DNA from: Agrobacterium tumefaciens
GTDB lineage: Bacteria; Pseudomonadota; Alphaproteobacteria; Rhizobiales; Rhizobiaceae
Assembly: GCF_013318015.2 (NCBI RefSeq)
Contig: NZ_CP115841.1
Location: forward strand, 620,001 to 684,000
Direction: 5' to 3'
Length of the DNA stretch: 64,000 nucleotides
Shown here: positions 36,710 to 44,601 of the stretch, in pieces
Layout: each line of letters begins with the position of its first letter
How positions within the stretch are numbered: the first letter of the stretch is position 1
The notes under the pieces: model-generated
The model's database searches: none
The model's input: the letters and a program-made list of their open reading frames with translations, nothing else
What the model was told of the DNA's origin: nothing
Translations under genes and position numbers: made by a program

Positions 36710-37510
36710 ATGCCCGCTCCCGAAAATCGTTTCAAAACAGCCATCCACGCCGGCAGGCCGCAAATCGGCCTCTGGCTCGATATGGGTGAGGCCATCACGG
36801 CGGAAATTGCCGGAACAGCGGGTTTTGACTGGCTGGTCATCGATGGTGAGCACGGCCCGAACGATCTTCGCAGCATCATCGACCAATTGCGCGCTCTCGC
36901 TACATCGCCCGCCGAACCGGTGGTGCGTGTGCCCGTTGGCGAAAGCTGGATGATCAAGCAGCTGCTGGACGCAGGCGCCCGCACGCTTCTGGTGCCCATG
37001 GTCGATTCGGCGGCGCAGGCTGAAGCTTTGGTCAGTGCTATGCACTATCCGCCGCGCGGCATTCGCGGCATGGGGGCGGCGGTTGCCCGCGCCTCAGCCT
37101 TCAACACCATAACCGATTATGCCGACAGTGCGTCCGACAGCGTGTGCCTGCTGGTGCAGGCCGAAACGCGCGCCGCGATCAATGATCTCGACAATATTCT
37201 TGCGGTGGAAGGTGTGGACGGCATCTTCATCGGCCCGGCCGATCTTGCTGCGGATATGGGCTATCTCGGCAGGCTGGACGAGCCGGAAGTGCAGGCTGTA
37301 ATAGAGGCAGCGATCGTCAAGATCGTCGCGGCCGGCAAAGCTGCCGGCATTCTCACCTTCAACGAGACCTTCAATCGCCGTTATCTGGAACTCGGCGCAT
37401 CTTTCGTGGCTGTTGGCGCAGATGTCACGGAGTTTTCCAATACACTGCGTGCGCTTTCCAGCCGCTACAAGGGCGGGGCAGCGCCTGCGCCATCCAAATC
37501 CGGATATTGA
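36710..37510 (+). CDS. HpcH/HpaI aldolase family protein
   Basis: A 266-residue metal-dependent class II aldolase/citrate-lyase-like TIM barrel. Visible are IGLWLDMGEAITAEIAGTAGFDWLVIDGEHGPND (active-site His), RTLLVPMVDSAAQAEALV, CLLVQAETRAAINDLDNIL (metal Glu) and GVDGIFIGPADLAADMGY (metal Asp). The family cleaves 2-keto-3-deoxy or 4-hydroxy-2-oxo acids to pyruvate plus an aldehyde. ATG at 36710 with GAGGAC upstream. It is probably co-transcribed with the upstream flavoprotein, suggesting a small catabolic unit of unknown substrate. Confidence 0.9.
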   Translation: MPAPENRFKTAIHAGRPQIGLWLDMGEAITAEIAGTAGFDWLVIDGEHGPNDLRSIIDQLRALATSPAEPVVRVPVGESWMIKQLLDAGARTLLVPMVDSAAQAEALVSAMHYPPRGIRGMGAAVARASAFNTITDYADSASDSVCLLVQAETRAAINDLDNILAVEGVDGIFIGPADLAADMGYLGRLDEPEVQAVIEAAIVKIVAAGKAAGILTFNETFNRRYLELGASFVAVGADVTEFSNTLRALSSRYKGGAAPAPSKSGY

Positions 37511-37513
37511 GTC

Positions 37514-37690
37514 TTAGTCATCGTTGCTGGCGTTCAGCTTTTCCGGCGGAATGCCTTCTTCGCCGGAAGCGAGATAACCATTATTGATGAGTGCCGCGCG
37601 GACGATGCGCTGGATAGCCTCATCCCTGTCAATGCCGTGATCTCTCGCGAAATCCGACAATGCTTCTTCAAGATCGCTGCTGAACATCAT
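37514..37690 (-). CDS. Small ribbon-helix-helix-like protein (58 aa)
   Basis: A short acidic protein (FSSDLEEALSDFARDHGIDRDEAIQRIVRAALINNGYL) with the beta-strand plus two-helix spacing of ribbon-helix-helix DNA-binding proteins. No toxin gene is adjacent. ATG codons at 37690 and 37687 both follow a GGGGGGGCGGAA tract; a longer in-frame start at 37738 is less likely. It converges on the aldolase gene with three bases between stop codons. Confidence 0.6.
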   Translation of the reverse strand: MMFSSDLEEALSDFARDHGIDRDEAIQRIVRAALINNGYLASGEEGIPPEKLNASNDD

Positions 37691-37786
37691 TTCCGCCCCC
37701 CCGTTCGTCAATTCTCTGAAATAAATGCGAACAGGCAAGGCGGAACGTATCCCGCCTTGCCTGAATTCTAGCCTCTAGTGCGGCAA

Positions 37787-38128
37787 TCAGCGCCAGCGAT
37801 AAAGGCTGCTGTTCGAAGAACTCTGCTGCGTACCAGCGCCGACCGCATAACCGATCGCAAAGCCGAGTGCGCCGACGATAGTCAACAGTGAGGTTGCAGT
37901 GCCGGGGTTTTCCTTGACTGCTTCCACAACGTTCTGGCCCTGGGCGCGCACATTGCTTGCCGCCTTGCGAACGCGGCCACGAGCCTCATCCAGAAATTCG
38001 GATGCATCTTCACCAACGCCTTCCGCACGAGCGGAAACGGACTTGGAGAGAGACGAAATCTGCGAACGCAACTCCGCAATCTGGTTTTCGATCGTATCTT
38101 CGACAACATTCAGTTTGGTCTGAGCCAT
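37787..38128 (-). CDS. DUF883 (ElaB/YqjD-like) inner-membrane protein
   Basis: A 113-residue protein: a long amphipathic helix (VVEDTIENQIAELRSQISSLSKSVSARAEGVGEDASEFLDEAR region) then one C-terminal membrane segment TSLLTIVGALGFAIGYAVGAG and a short basic tail. This is the ElaB/YqjD layout; E. coli YqjD binds ribosomes at the membrane in stationary phase, but that role is not shown here. ATG at 38128 with AGAGGT eight bases upstream. It reads away from the tRNA-Ser gene. Confidence 0.85.
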   Translation of the reverse strand: MAQTKLNVVEDTIENQIAELRSQISSLSKSVSARAEGVGEDASEFLDEARGRVRKAASNVRAQGQNVVEAVKENPGTATSLLTIVGALGFAIGYAVGAGTQQSSSNSSLYRWR

Positions 38129-38291
38129 TAGAACACCTCTTTTTGTTACCGAAGCCAGAACGTGCCGGAAGAGAAGAAGTTCCCCAATGGCCCGCAAAGT
38201 TTCGCTGGCGGGTGTTCGGCCAACAGGTTTTTCGGCTTCTTGGCGAAAAACCCTTGCATTCATTTTTTTAAAGCAATAATCAGGCCGCACC

Positions 38292-38382
38292 GGAGAGGTG
38301 GCCGAGTGGTCGAAGGCGCTCCCCTGCTAAGGGAGTATACGTCAAAAGCGTATCGTGGGTTCGAATCCCATCCTCTCCGCCA
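38292..38382 (+). tRNA. tRNA-Ser (anticodon GCU)
   Basis: The acceptor stem GGAGAGG (38292-38298) pairs with CCTCTCC (38372-38378), followed by discriminator G and encoded CCA. The anticodon arm CTCCC-CTGCTAA-GGGAG places GCT at 38326-38328. A long variable arm (TATACG...CGTATC) and the T arm GGTTCGAATCC confirm a serine tRNA reading AGC/AGU. The 3' end is the left attachment site of the integrated element. Confidence 0.97.
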
Positions 38383-38384
38383 TT
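38369..38384. other. attL core
   Basis: CATCCTCTCCGCCATT: the last bases of the tRNA T-arm/acceptor, the CCA end and two bases beyond. Identical to the copy at 54890-54905. Confidence 0.9.
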
Positions 38385-38388
38385 ACCC

Positions 38389-39159
38389 TTGATTTCATTC
38401 AATAATTCGTCTTTTTTTGCCGCTTGCCATAACTTGGTGAGGATTTTACAATCCCGCAGACGCCATGGTTGGGGACCAACTTTGATCCAGTTTCTTTGGG
38501 AATCAATCCAGTGGGCGTTCTCGGATAATCTAAAGACGGCAATCGCAACGGCAATTCTCACTATTCTCTTCTTTCCCGTGAGGGAAAGGATCACTAGGTG
38601 GTACGGTGCTTCGTTTACCCTACGTCACAAAAAATGGGTGATTAGGCGCCTAAAACGTCTAACTGCGGACCTGGAGATGGTTCGACGCGGGGTGGTGCAC
38701 CTAGAGGTTCTGCGTCACATCGCGACAATAGCCGCGTTCTCAGGTGTTATCACTTTAGCTGCGGTTGGAAGTGGGTCGCAGTCTGAAACCATGTGGTGGT
38801 TCACGCCGCATTTGGTAATCTCTTTCGCTATTGCCTGCTCGGTCTACTCCCTTTCTTCTGCGTTCAAGTTGATTAGAGTGGGGCTCTATCCACGCTCGGA
38901 AATATCGTCGTTCGCCAGACAGCTTGACCGAAAGCGCAGAGACGAGCTCACAGACCGAGAGCGTCAGGTCATTCTTAAATATCTTGACGAACTCAGGGAC
39001 TTGTTTCCAGACGATCAGCCTATCGAGAATGCCATTGAGAACTTCGACGACATAAAATTGTATTTAAAATCGGCACATTCAATCGAAGCCGAAGCGAAGT
39101 TCAAGGAAAGGATGCATTCGCGTTCCAAAGATATCATGTCAGGTGATGAACAGGGCTGA
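38389..39159 (+). CDS. Hypothetical membrane protein at the left edge of the element
   Basis: About 256 residues, family unknown. Hydrophobic stretches AIATAILTILFFPV near the N-terminus, HIATIAAFSGVITLAAVG and LVISFAIACSVYSLSSAFKL indicate three membrane segments, followed by a charged cytosolic tail with heptad-like pattern (FARQLDRKRRDELTDRERQVILKYLDELRDL). The first possible start is TTG at 38389, five bases past the attachment core; GTG at 38437 is an alternative, and neither has a good ribosome-binding site. It is cargo of the element, with an architecture like exclusion or effector proteins, but no function can be assigned. Confidence 0.55.
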   Translation: MISFNNSSFFAACHNLVRILQSRRRHGWGPTLIQFLWESIQWAFSDNLKTAIATAILTILFFPVRERITRWYGASFTLRHKKWVIRRLKRLTADLEMVRRGVVHLEVLRHIATIAAFSGVITLAAVGSGSQSETMWWFTPHLVISFAIACSVYSLSSAFKLIRVGLYPRSEISSFARQLDRKRRDELTDRERQVILKYLDELRDLFPDDQPIENAIENFDDIKLYLKSAHSIEAEAKFKERMHSRSKDIMSGDEQG

Positions 39160-39324
39160 GGCCCGCAGGGTGGTGAATCCTGCGAGCCTCGTTGGCGCTG
39201 TGGTGGCGCTTGATCCCAGACGCGAAGTGCGTCTAGGTCTCCTCGGTGATAAAGGACCGGATGCAGCCCGAAGGCGCACACCGGCAAGGTGGCTGGCCTT
39301 GCATGTCATAAGGCCAGCTGGGAA

Positions 39325-39564
39325 TTATTGTGGACGTGATTCTTTCAACCATTCCCGGACAAGAGCGTCCAACCGCTCAGTCAACTCATCTATCCGGGCG
39401 CCGGCGAGTGCTGCGGTCGCGCTAATACCCGGCAATGCCAAAGGGCTATCTGGATCCGGGCCGTCTGCCGCTAGGGAAATCAAGTCGATAACCTTGCGCA
39501 CTTCACAGAGAGAAATGGAGACTTCCTCAAGGGCGAGCGCGCCGTGCATGACAACGTGACTCAT
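39325..39564 (-). CDS. Small phage hypothetical protein (79 aa)
   Basis: Unrecognised helical protein ending with an amphipathic helix (AGARIDELTERLDALVREWLKE). Its ATG overlaps the stop of the upstream gene in an ATGA arrangement, pointing to translational coupling. It is the second gene of a two-gene unit reading away from the XRE repressor, the position of early genes in temperate phages. A 9-bp hairpin (GCTGGCCTT/AAGGCCAGC) at 39292-39318 lies just beyond the stop. Confidence 0.6.
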   Translation of the reverse strand: MSHVVMHGALALEEVSISLCEVRKVIDLISLAADGPDPDSPLALPGISATAALAGARIDELTERLDALVREWLKESRPQ

Positions 39565-39815
39565 GCCCTTGCCCTCCGGGCCGCGTGGTGCGCATCCATA
39601 GCCGCATAGAATTTGGCTTTCAGTACCTCCGCGCGGTTCGCAGCATCATGAAGGATGTACGCCGCAGTGTTGGCGTCGTCGTGGTCCATGTGAGCCACCA
39701 ACTGGGCGCTGATGTAGTCCAGCGCAATTCGTGTGGAGTTGAAAACGTCACACACCTCAGCCTCAAGGTTGGGGAACGACTCATTAACCGTATCTATTTG
39801 GGACTCGCTAACCAT
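39561..39815 (-). CDS. Small phage hypothetical protein (84 aa)
   Basis: Unrecognised, mostly helical, acidic N-terminal half and Ala/Arg-rich end (MDAHHAARRARA). ATG at 39815 with AAGGAAC nine bases upstream. Divergent from the XRE repressor gene, with two palindromic operators in the 104-base gap, so it is probably repressed in the lysogenic state. Confidence 0.6.
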   Translation of the reverse strand: MVSESQIDTVNESFPNLEAEVCDVFNSTRIALDYISAQLVAHMDHDDANTAAYILHDAANRAEVLKAKFYAAMDAHHAARRARA

Positions 39816-39849
39816 ATCGGGCGTTCCTTGTTGCTTTTGTGTCGCTGCA

Positions 39850-39917
39850 TTTGTACTGTGTACACATCAAGCCACACGAAATTAACCGTGTCAACATGTA
39901 TTTGTACAGGGTACCAA
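39850..39917. promoter_or_regulatory. Twin 17-bp operators for the element's repressor
   Basis: TTTGTACTGTGTACACA at 39850-39866 and TTTGTACAGGGTACCAA at 39901-39917 share TTTGTAC-NNN-GTACNNA symmetry, with starts 51 bases apart. The second covers the ribosome-binding region of the XRE gene, as expected for autoregulation; the first lies near the divergent gene pair. Confidence 0.7.
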
Positions 39918-39919
39918 AA

Positions 39920-40204
39920 ATGAACGCCACTCAGCTTAAAATGGCCCGCGTCGGACTTGGTTGGGGTGTGCGAGACCTGGCTGAAAAAGCGGGTATTACC
40001 GCCAACACAGTCACGCGGATTGAGAACGGTTCAGACGCGAAGACTTCCACCGTCCACCTTCTTCAGACGGCTTTAGAAATTGGCGATGAGATCGAGCCGG
40101 GTAAATGGCGTTTCGCAGAGTTTATTGATCCCGACGGCGTGCGTATAAGGATTGGCGGTGATCCTGATGCCGTTGGTGGAGCGGTTGTCCATAAACCAAT
40201 CTAG
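39920..40204 (+). CDS. XRE-family helix-turn-helix repressor
   Basis: A 94-residue DNA-binding protein with a Cro/C1-type HTH: MNATQLKMARVGLGWGVRDLAEKAGITANTVTRIENG, then a short C-terminal tail with no peptidase domain. Without a self-cleaving domain, SOS induction by RecA is unlikely. The ATG at 39920 lies directly after the second operator. It is the best candidate for the lysogeny regulator of the element. Confidence 0.85.
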   Translation: MNATQLKMARVGLGWGVRDLAEKAGITANTVTRIENGSDAKTSTVHLLQTALEIGDEIEPGKWRFAEFIDPDGVRIRIGGDPDAVGGAVVHKPI

Positions 40205-40264
40205 CGGCGGGCTTGACCGGCGGTAACGCCTCAATCATTTTGCTACCCTGACTTGGGGGCAAAG

Positions 40265-40564
40265 ATGAAACTACCGTTGGCGCTTATCGCCGTCCTTCTC
40301 ATGGTCCTGGGCGCATGGCTTGGTGGCCTGCGCATTTTTGTCATCCAGCCCATTGGCGCGATCCCTAATGGCGTGACGGCCGTGGTTGTCGGGGTGAGGG
40401 GCATCAACTTCATAGACAGCCCTGACGCCGTATGTGCACGGATAGTGCAGCCGAACCTCCTTTGCAGGGGCGCGGCTGCCGCACGCGTAGCTGACAACAG
40501 CTATATCCTATTGCGGCTACCATTCAGCGAAACGCTGTACCGATGGAGTGGGGCGAGGCTTTAG
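40265..40564 (+). CDS. Small membrane-anchored hypothetical protein (99 aa)
   Basis: Family unknown. N-terminal hydrophobic segment LPLALIAVLLMVLGAWLGGL, then a polar domain with two Cys (DAVCARI and NLLCRGA), which may be periplasmic and disulfide-linked. ATG at 40265 with GGGGG six bases upstream. It follows the XRE repressor on the same strand, so it may be expressed in the lysogen. Confidence 0.55.
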   Translation: MKLPLALIAVLLMVLGAWLGGLRIFVIQPIGAIPNGVTAVVVGVRGINFIDSPDAVCARIVQPNLLCRGAAAARVADNSYILLRLPFSETLYRWSGARL

Positions 40565-41041
40565 CGCTTATAGTCTGGTGAGATTGGCGGCTATAGTGGG
40601 GAAATTCCCCAGTTGATCAGATCGCCAACTTGGCGACTTGGATTAATGGCTTGTGGATTTTCTTGACCGGCAAATAGGCCGCTCGTGATTATGAAAACCG
40701 CAGGCAGAACGAGTGTTTTGAACAAATCGCCTGTGGATAGTTACTCTATGTGGAGACAAACGCGCCGATTCCAGAGTCATAATGTGCGCGTGCCGGAGAG
40801 CAGATGCGTTTAGAACCGCAATAATGACCTGCTCCCCGGACACTGGCGACCCCGGAAGAGGGAGGATCGGTTGCAGCCGATCCTCCCTCACTTGTCCCGG
40901 ACAAGAGGCATTCTTCAATAATCCGTCCGGCCTGCAAAGCCCCGAGCCATCTTTTGCAGGCATTTTTGTTTAAAAGCGCCTTAAGCGGGAAACTCTTCAC
41001 CGCACCATCTGGCAACAGCGTAGAATTTGGGAGGCCCTGTA
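40565..41041. other. Palindrome-rich non-coding segment of the element
   Basis: No supported gene in about 480 bases. It holds GGGGAAATTCCCC (40598-40610), TCGCCAACTTGGCGA (40622-40636), a perfect 13-bp stem GAGGGAGGATCGG/CCGATCCTCCCTC around a six-base loop (40858-40889), and CTTGTCCCGGACAAG right after. None is followed by a T run. It may encode a structured RNA or serve as a recognition region. Confidence 0.5.
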
Positions 41042-41989
41042 TTGACTCATGTTGAAAAAGAAAAACCGTCAGCACTTAAAAAGCAGGACGAACCGGAACT
41101 ACCACCGCGGCGACATCACTTTGCGGGAGCGGCTGCGGCAACGCTTAAAAAATATGCGCCTGTTATTCCAAGCAAACTTTATCACTACACGAGTTCCGAA
41201 GGTCTGCTTGGGATCATCTCTAATAACAATTTTAGATTTTCGGATAGCCGTTTTCTGAACGACGGCTCCGAGAATTATACCGCACAGAACATTGCCGCCT
41301 TGGCAATCGAGTCTTATCGCAATGACCATCCAGAAGTTCAAAAGGAAGTTGGAGATCGCCTGCTCGAAGCGATAAGGGAAGCTGTCAATACGCTGATTCC
41401 TGTCGTTTTCTGCATGAGTTCGCAAAACAACCTTTTGAACCAATGGAGAGACTACGGCAAGGATGTGGTTCCGTACTCGCTGGAGGTAGACGTCAGTTCC
41501 CTTTACGATAATAGAATTTACGATTTTCCGGTTTATCTTGTAAAAGTTATCTATGATGCGACTGAGATGATTGCGATTTGTCACGACTTCTTCTTAGGAA
41601 TTCACCGCGCAGTTAATGAGATTTATCCTGATGGTTCTCCATCACCGGAAGAAGAAGATAAATTGTATGAAGGTGCAGCCCTGGAGTTTGTGGCACTCTC
41701 GCTGAGTTTCAAAAATCCTGCTTTTGAGGCAGAACAAGAATGGCGATTGGTGACAACCACCGTCGACCTCCGAAACCAAGGTGTCGCGAGACGATATAGG
41801 TCTAGTAACCTCGGCGTGGTGCCGTACTTTCAGTGGGGACGAAAGGACGGAAAGAGTTTGCCTATATCGCTAGTGACAGTCGGCCCCTCGCCCTACTCAC
41901 GCGTTTCCGATTTGGCTCTAAAAGAATTCTTGGACGATAATGGATATGAGTGTGAGACGGTCTTTTCTACCATCCCAATCCGTCGCTGA
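41042..41989 (+). CDS. DUF2971 domain protein
   Basis: A 315-residue protein matching the DUF2971 pattern: KLYHYTSSEGLLGIISNNNFRFSDSRFLNDGSE, then VVFCMSSQNNLLNQWRDYGK and EQEWRLV. The family is common on mobile elements and near defence genes; its biochemical activity is not settled to my knowledge. The start is probably TTG at 41042, seven bases after GGGAGG; a TTG five codons earlier is possible. Lower GC than the flanking phage genes. A perfect 8-bp hairpin (TGACATCG/CGATGTCA) begins at its stop codon. Cargo gene, opposite in strand to the structural operon. Confidence 0.75.
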   Translation: MTHVEKEKPSALKKQDEPELPPRRHHFAGAAAATLKKYAPVIPSKLYHYTSSEGLLGIISNNNFRFSDSRFLNDGSENYTAQNIAALAIESYRNDHPEVQKEVGDRLLEAIREAVNTLIPVVFCMSSQNNLLNQWRDYGKDVVPYSLEVDVSSLYDNRIYDFPVYLVKVIYDATEMIAICHDFFLGIHRAVNEIYPDGSPSPEEEDKLYEGAALEFVALSLSFKNPAFEAEQEWRLVTTTVDLRNQGVARRYRSSNLGVVPYFQWGRKDGKSLPISLVTVGPSPYSRVSDLALKEFLDDNGYECETVFSTIPIRR

Positions 41990-42012
41990 CATCGTTTCGA
42001 TGTCATGCGCCT

Positions 42013-42183
42013 TTACCGCTTAAATACCAGCGCCGTTATTTCCGAAACGCGACTACCGCTGGCCAAGGATCCCGAGGGACCGCCGAGCCCAAGCCAAGCA
42101 ACGTTGCCATCCTCATCCCAACCGCAGCCGTCAGAAATGACCTTGATGCAGGTTTCGAATTTTTGCATGTAAATTAGAGACAT
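42013..42183 (-). CDS. Small protein at the end of the tail operon (56 aa)
   Basis: A short open frame starting four bases after the tape-measure stop codon, with GGGG seven bases upstream of its ATG at 42183. The product begins MSLIYMQKFETCIKVISDG and continues CGWDEDGNVAWLGLGG, ending ALVFKR. The codon use and tight spacing suggest a genuine last gene of the structural operon. Family unknown; it might be a minor tail or assembly component. Confidence 0.55.
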   Translation of the reverse strand: MSLIYMQKFETCIKVISDGCGWDEDGNVAWLGLGGPSGSLASGSRVSEITALVFKR

Positions 42184-42187
42184 CGGT

Positions 42188-44143
42188 TTACCCCAACTTC
42201 ACGTTGCCCTTTTGGGCCTTCCTGACGGTTTCAATGATGTTTGCTTTCAGATCGCGGTTCGTCTTTTCCAAACCGGCCTGAAGGCGGGCCACGGCTGCAA
42301 CGTCCGCGCCACGGGCGTCAATGTGATAGACTGGCGATAAGGTTACCGCGCCACCACCACCGCCACCCGTGATGGACTTCATGTCGGGAATGCTGGGCGG
42401 CGAAAGCGCCGGTATTGCGCCGACGTAGCCGCCATCAGCGTATCCTTTCAGGCCGCGCCGCATAGCCTCCATGGCTGCAGGACCGCCGGCAGCTTTTACA
42501 GCTGCCTGGTCGAACACGTACTCGCCTTTGTGCACGACGCCGGCAGGCTGGTACTTTCCGCCGTCGCCGGTGTAGCCGCCTTCAGAATAAAGGCCGCCAG
42601 GAGCCGAAGGGAAGCCACCGCCACCACCCTTGAAGATGTCGAACAGTCCGCCGCCGCCCATGTTGAACAGGCTATCGAGTCCGCTGTTGATCAGACGGCT
42701 GCCAAGGTTCTTCAGTGCGTTGCCAAGCACCTCAGCGGCACTTGCGCCTTCAATAAAGCCGTCAACCAACGTGCCAGCGAAATCACGCGCCGCGTCTCGG
42801 GCTTCTTCCGCTGCCGCTTTGGTCTTTTCATAAGCCTCAGACTCGCGATTGATGGCGTCAATCTTGTTGGCAATGGCCAACTGTTCCTCAGCGGTTGCTG
42901 CTGCGCCCGCCTGGCGAAGCGCGTTCATTTTGTCCTGCTGAGCGGCAGACTTGCCAATCAGCGAGTATTCGAAGTCCAGCTGCGCAATCAGGTCGGTCAC
43001 GGCCTGCCGCTCTCGCTCCGCTTCTCTTGTGGCTTTTGCCCTCGCGCTTTCGGCCTTCGGGTCCGGAGGGGTGATAGGCGTGAAAGTGCGGTCTGTCGTC
43101 TTGGAGACCTCGGGCAGTTTTGTGCCCAGTGCGCCGGCAATCGCGCCGCTCTCCTCAGTCAGCTTTTGAAGCTCAATGCGGTACTGGCCGACCGCCTTGT
43201 TGCGCTGCTGCTGCGTTAGCAACTGGTTGTTGGTGGTTTCAAGGATCTTGTTCTCGAGATCAAGTCGCTTGCTGTCGACTTCAGCCTGGCGCGCGGTGAG
43301 CGTACCGGCCATCTGGCTTTCGGTTGCCCGCCAACGGTCGATGAAATCGACCAGCGAATCCGAAGCCGAAACAATAGCCGCCTTTAGGTTCTGGCCCACC
43401 GTGTGCACGATGGTGTTGAATTTTGCGTCCAGTTCCGCAGCGCGATTGATGAGGTCATCATTGATGACAATCCCCAGGTCATTCGCCGCCTTGATTTGGG
43501 CGCGAATTCCTTTCTCACCCTGAGCCAAGAGCGAAACCATGCGCTCGCCGCCGGTGCCCCCGAATAGTTCGTCAAAGATGCGAACGCCAGCGGCGGTGTC
43601 GTTCAACTGCTTTGTGCGGTTGATCAGCAGCAACAGGAATTCGGATGGGTCTTTAAGGCGCTCCTTGACCTCCTGAGGCGACAAGCCAAGCCGCTGGAAC
43701 GCCTCCGCAGCGCTGCCCTTACCGGTCTGCGCAAACTCATCGGCGCGCAGGGACATTTCCTTGAGGCCGTCCGTCATGGCGTCAATTGGAATGCGGGCCT
43801 GTTCCGCAACATAGCGCCATTCCTGAAAGGACTTTGCGGACACGCCGGCCATCTTCGCGGCGTCGCCCAACTCAGCAACGGCTTTCGTAGCTGCCGCGAA
43901 ACCAGCAACGAGACCACCAACACCACCGGCAGCAACCCCTGCAAACAGGCCAGCAAGGCTGGTTTTTGCTACGTCACCAGCTGAACTGAAAGCTTTGCTC
44001 AAGCGGGCCCGCATTCCTTCAGCCGAAGCCTCAATCTTCCGAAAATTGCGATCGGCATTACGTGTTGCGCCGGCGATCTTTCTTTCAAAGTCGGCAACGC
44101 GTGCTTCCAGGAGGACAGCAAGTCGTTCGTACTCTACGCTCAT
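42188..44143 (-). CDS. Phage tail tape measure protein
   Basis: A 651-residue protein that sets tail length and is injected with DNA. N-terminal coiled coil (FERKIAGATRNADRNFRKIEASAEGM), hydrophobic Gly/Ala-rich segment GLFAGVAAGGVGGLVAGFAAATKAVAEL, long helical middle (AEVDSKRLDLENKILETTNNQLLTQQQRN and similar), and a Gly-rich C-terminal part with GEYVFDQAAVKAAGGPAAMEAMRRGLKGYADGGYVG typical of lambda/HK97-type tape measures. The length predicts a short siphovirus-type tail. ATG overlaps the upstream gene stop (ATGA). Confidence 0.92.
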   Translation of the reverse strand: MSVEYERLAVLLEARVADFERKIAGATRNADRNFRKIEASAEGMRARLSKAFSSAGDVAKTSLAGLFAGVAAGGVGGLVAGFAAATKAVAELGDAAKMAGVSAKSFQEWRYVAEQARIPIDAMTDGLKEMSLRADEFAQTGKGSAAEAFQRLGLSPQEVKERLKDPSEFLLLLINRTKQLNDTAAGVRIFDELFGGTGGERMVSLLAQGEKGIRAQIKAANDLGIVINDDLINRAAELDAKFNTIVHTVGQNLKAAIVSASDSLVDFIDRWRATESQMAGTLTARQAEVDSKRLDLENKILETTNNQLLTQQQRNKAVGQYRIELQKLTEESGAIAGALGTKLPEVSKTTDRTFTPITPPDPKAESARAKATREAERERQAVTDLIAQLDFEYSLIGKSAAQQDKMNALRQAGAAATAEEQLAIANKIDAINRESEAYEKTKAAAEEARDAARDFAGTLVDGFIEGASAAEVLGNALKNLGSRLINSGLDSLFNMGGGGLFDIFKGGGGGFPSAPGGLYSEGGYTGDGGKYQPAGVVHKGEYVFDQAAVKAAGGPAAMEAMRRGLKGYADGGYVGAIPALSPPSIPDMKSITGGGGGGAVTLSPVYHIDARGADVAAVARLQAGLEKTNRDLKANIIETVRKAQKGNVKLG

Positions 44144-44601
44144 TTCTTTTTGCTCCTGACGGCTTTGGACATCGCGCGTTTGATTTTGGCTGCGGCCTTT
44201 TTCTGCGCCAGCCGGAAACCCGAGAAGAAGTACGGCTGCGCCCTGCTGCCGGGGTTTTTTGTTCCCGCAAATTGGCCGCCATTGAGGTGGGCTCGTGTCC
44301 CAAACTCAACGAGGTGGGCGTACCTTACCTTGCTATTGCCGGCTGTAATCATCGCGGCGTTTGCAGGTACAACAGTCGAGCGACCTGGCTGACTATGTGG
44401 TGGGGTTTTCTGTCCGCCGGGGGTAACCTCAATGCTGTCCTTCAGATCGCCGTCGTCGACTGGCGCCAGCGCCTTCATAACGGCGGCCACATCCTGTGCG
44501 GCGGAAGTGATTGCAGGCTGGGTCTGCTCGCGCACAGCCTTTGGGATTTTTTCAAGGCGGCGCTTTAGTCGGTCCCAGCCTTCAAGGGTCCGCCTAGCCA
44601 T
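44140..44601 (-). CDS. HK97 gp10-like tail/head-tail joining protein
   Basis: A 153-residue protein with the gp10 family pattern: helical N-terminus (RLKRRLEKIPKAVREQTQPAITSAAQDVAAVMKALAPVDDGDLKDSIEVTPGG), VRYAHLVEFGTRAH, and AQPYFFSGFRLAQKKAAAKIKRAMSKAV. In HK97-type phages this protein joins the head-tail interface and is encoded upstream of the major tail gene; here it lies between the chaperone and tape-measure genes. Coupled to both neighbours by short overlaps. Confidence 0.85.
   Translation of the reverse strand: MARRTLEGWDRLKRRLEKIPKAVREQTQPAITSAAQDVAAVMKALAPVDDGDLKDSIEVTPGGQKTPPHSQPGRSTVVPANAAMITAGNSKVRYAHLVEFGTRAHLNGGQFAGTKNPGSRAQPYFFSGFRLAQKKAAAKIKRAMSKAVRSKKK

Noticed and set aside
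38292..38382. Disrupted tRNA requiring replacement by the element
   Set aside because: The acceptor, T arm and CCA end are all intact on the left side, so the tRNA remains functional after integration.
40643..41075. Two overlapping minus-strand frames of 106 and 109 codons in the element
   Set aside because: They run through perfect palindromes, lack ribosome-binding sites and have no domain resemblance; a non-coding structured segment is more likely.
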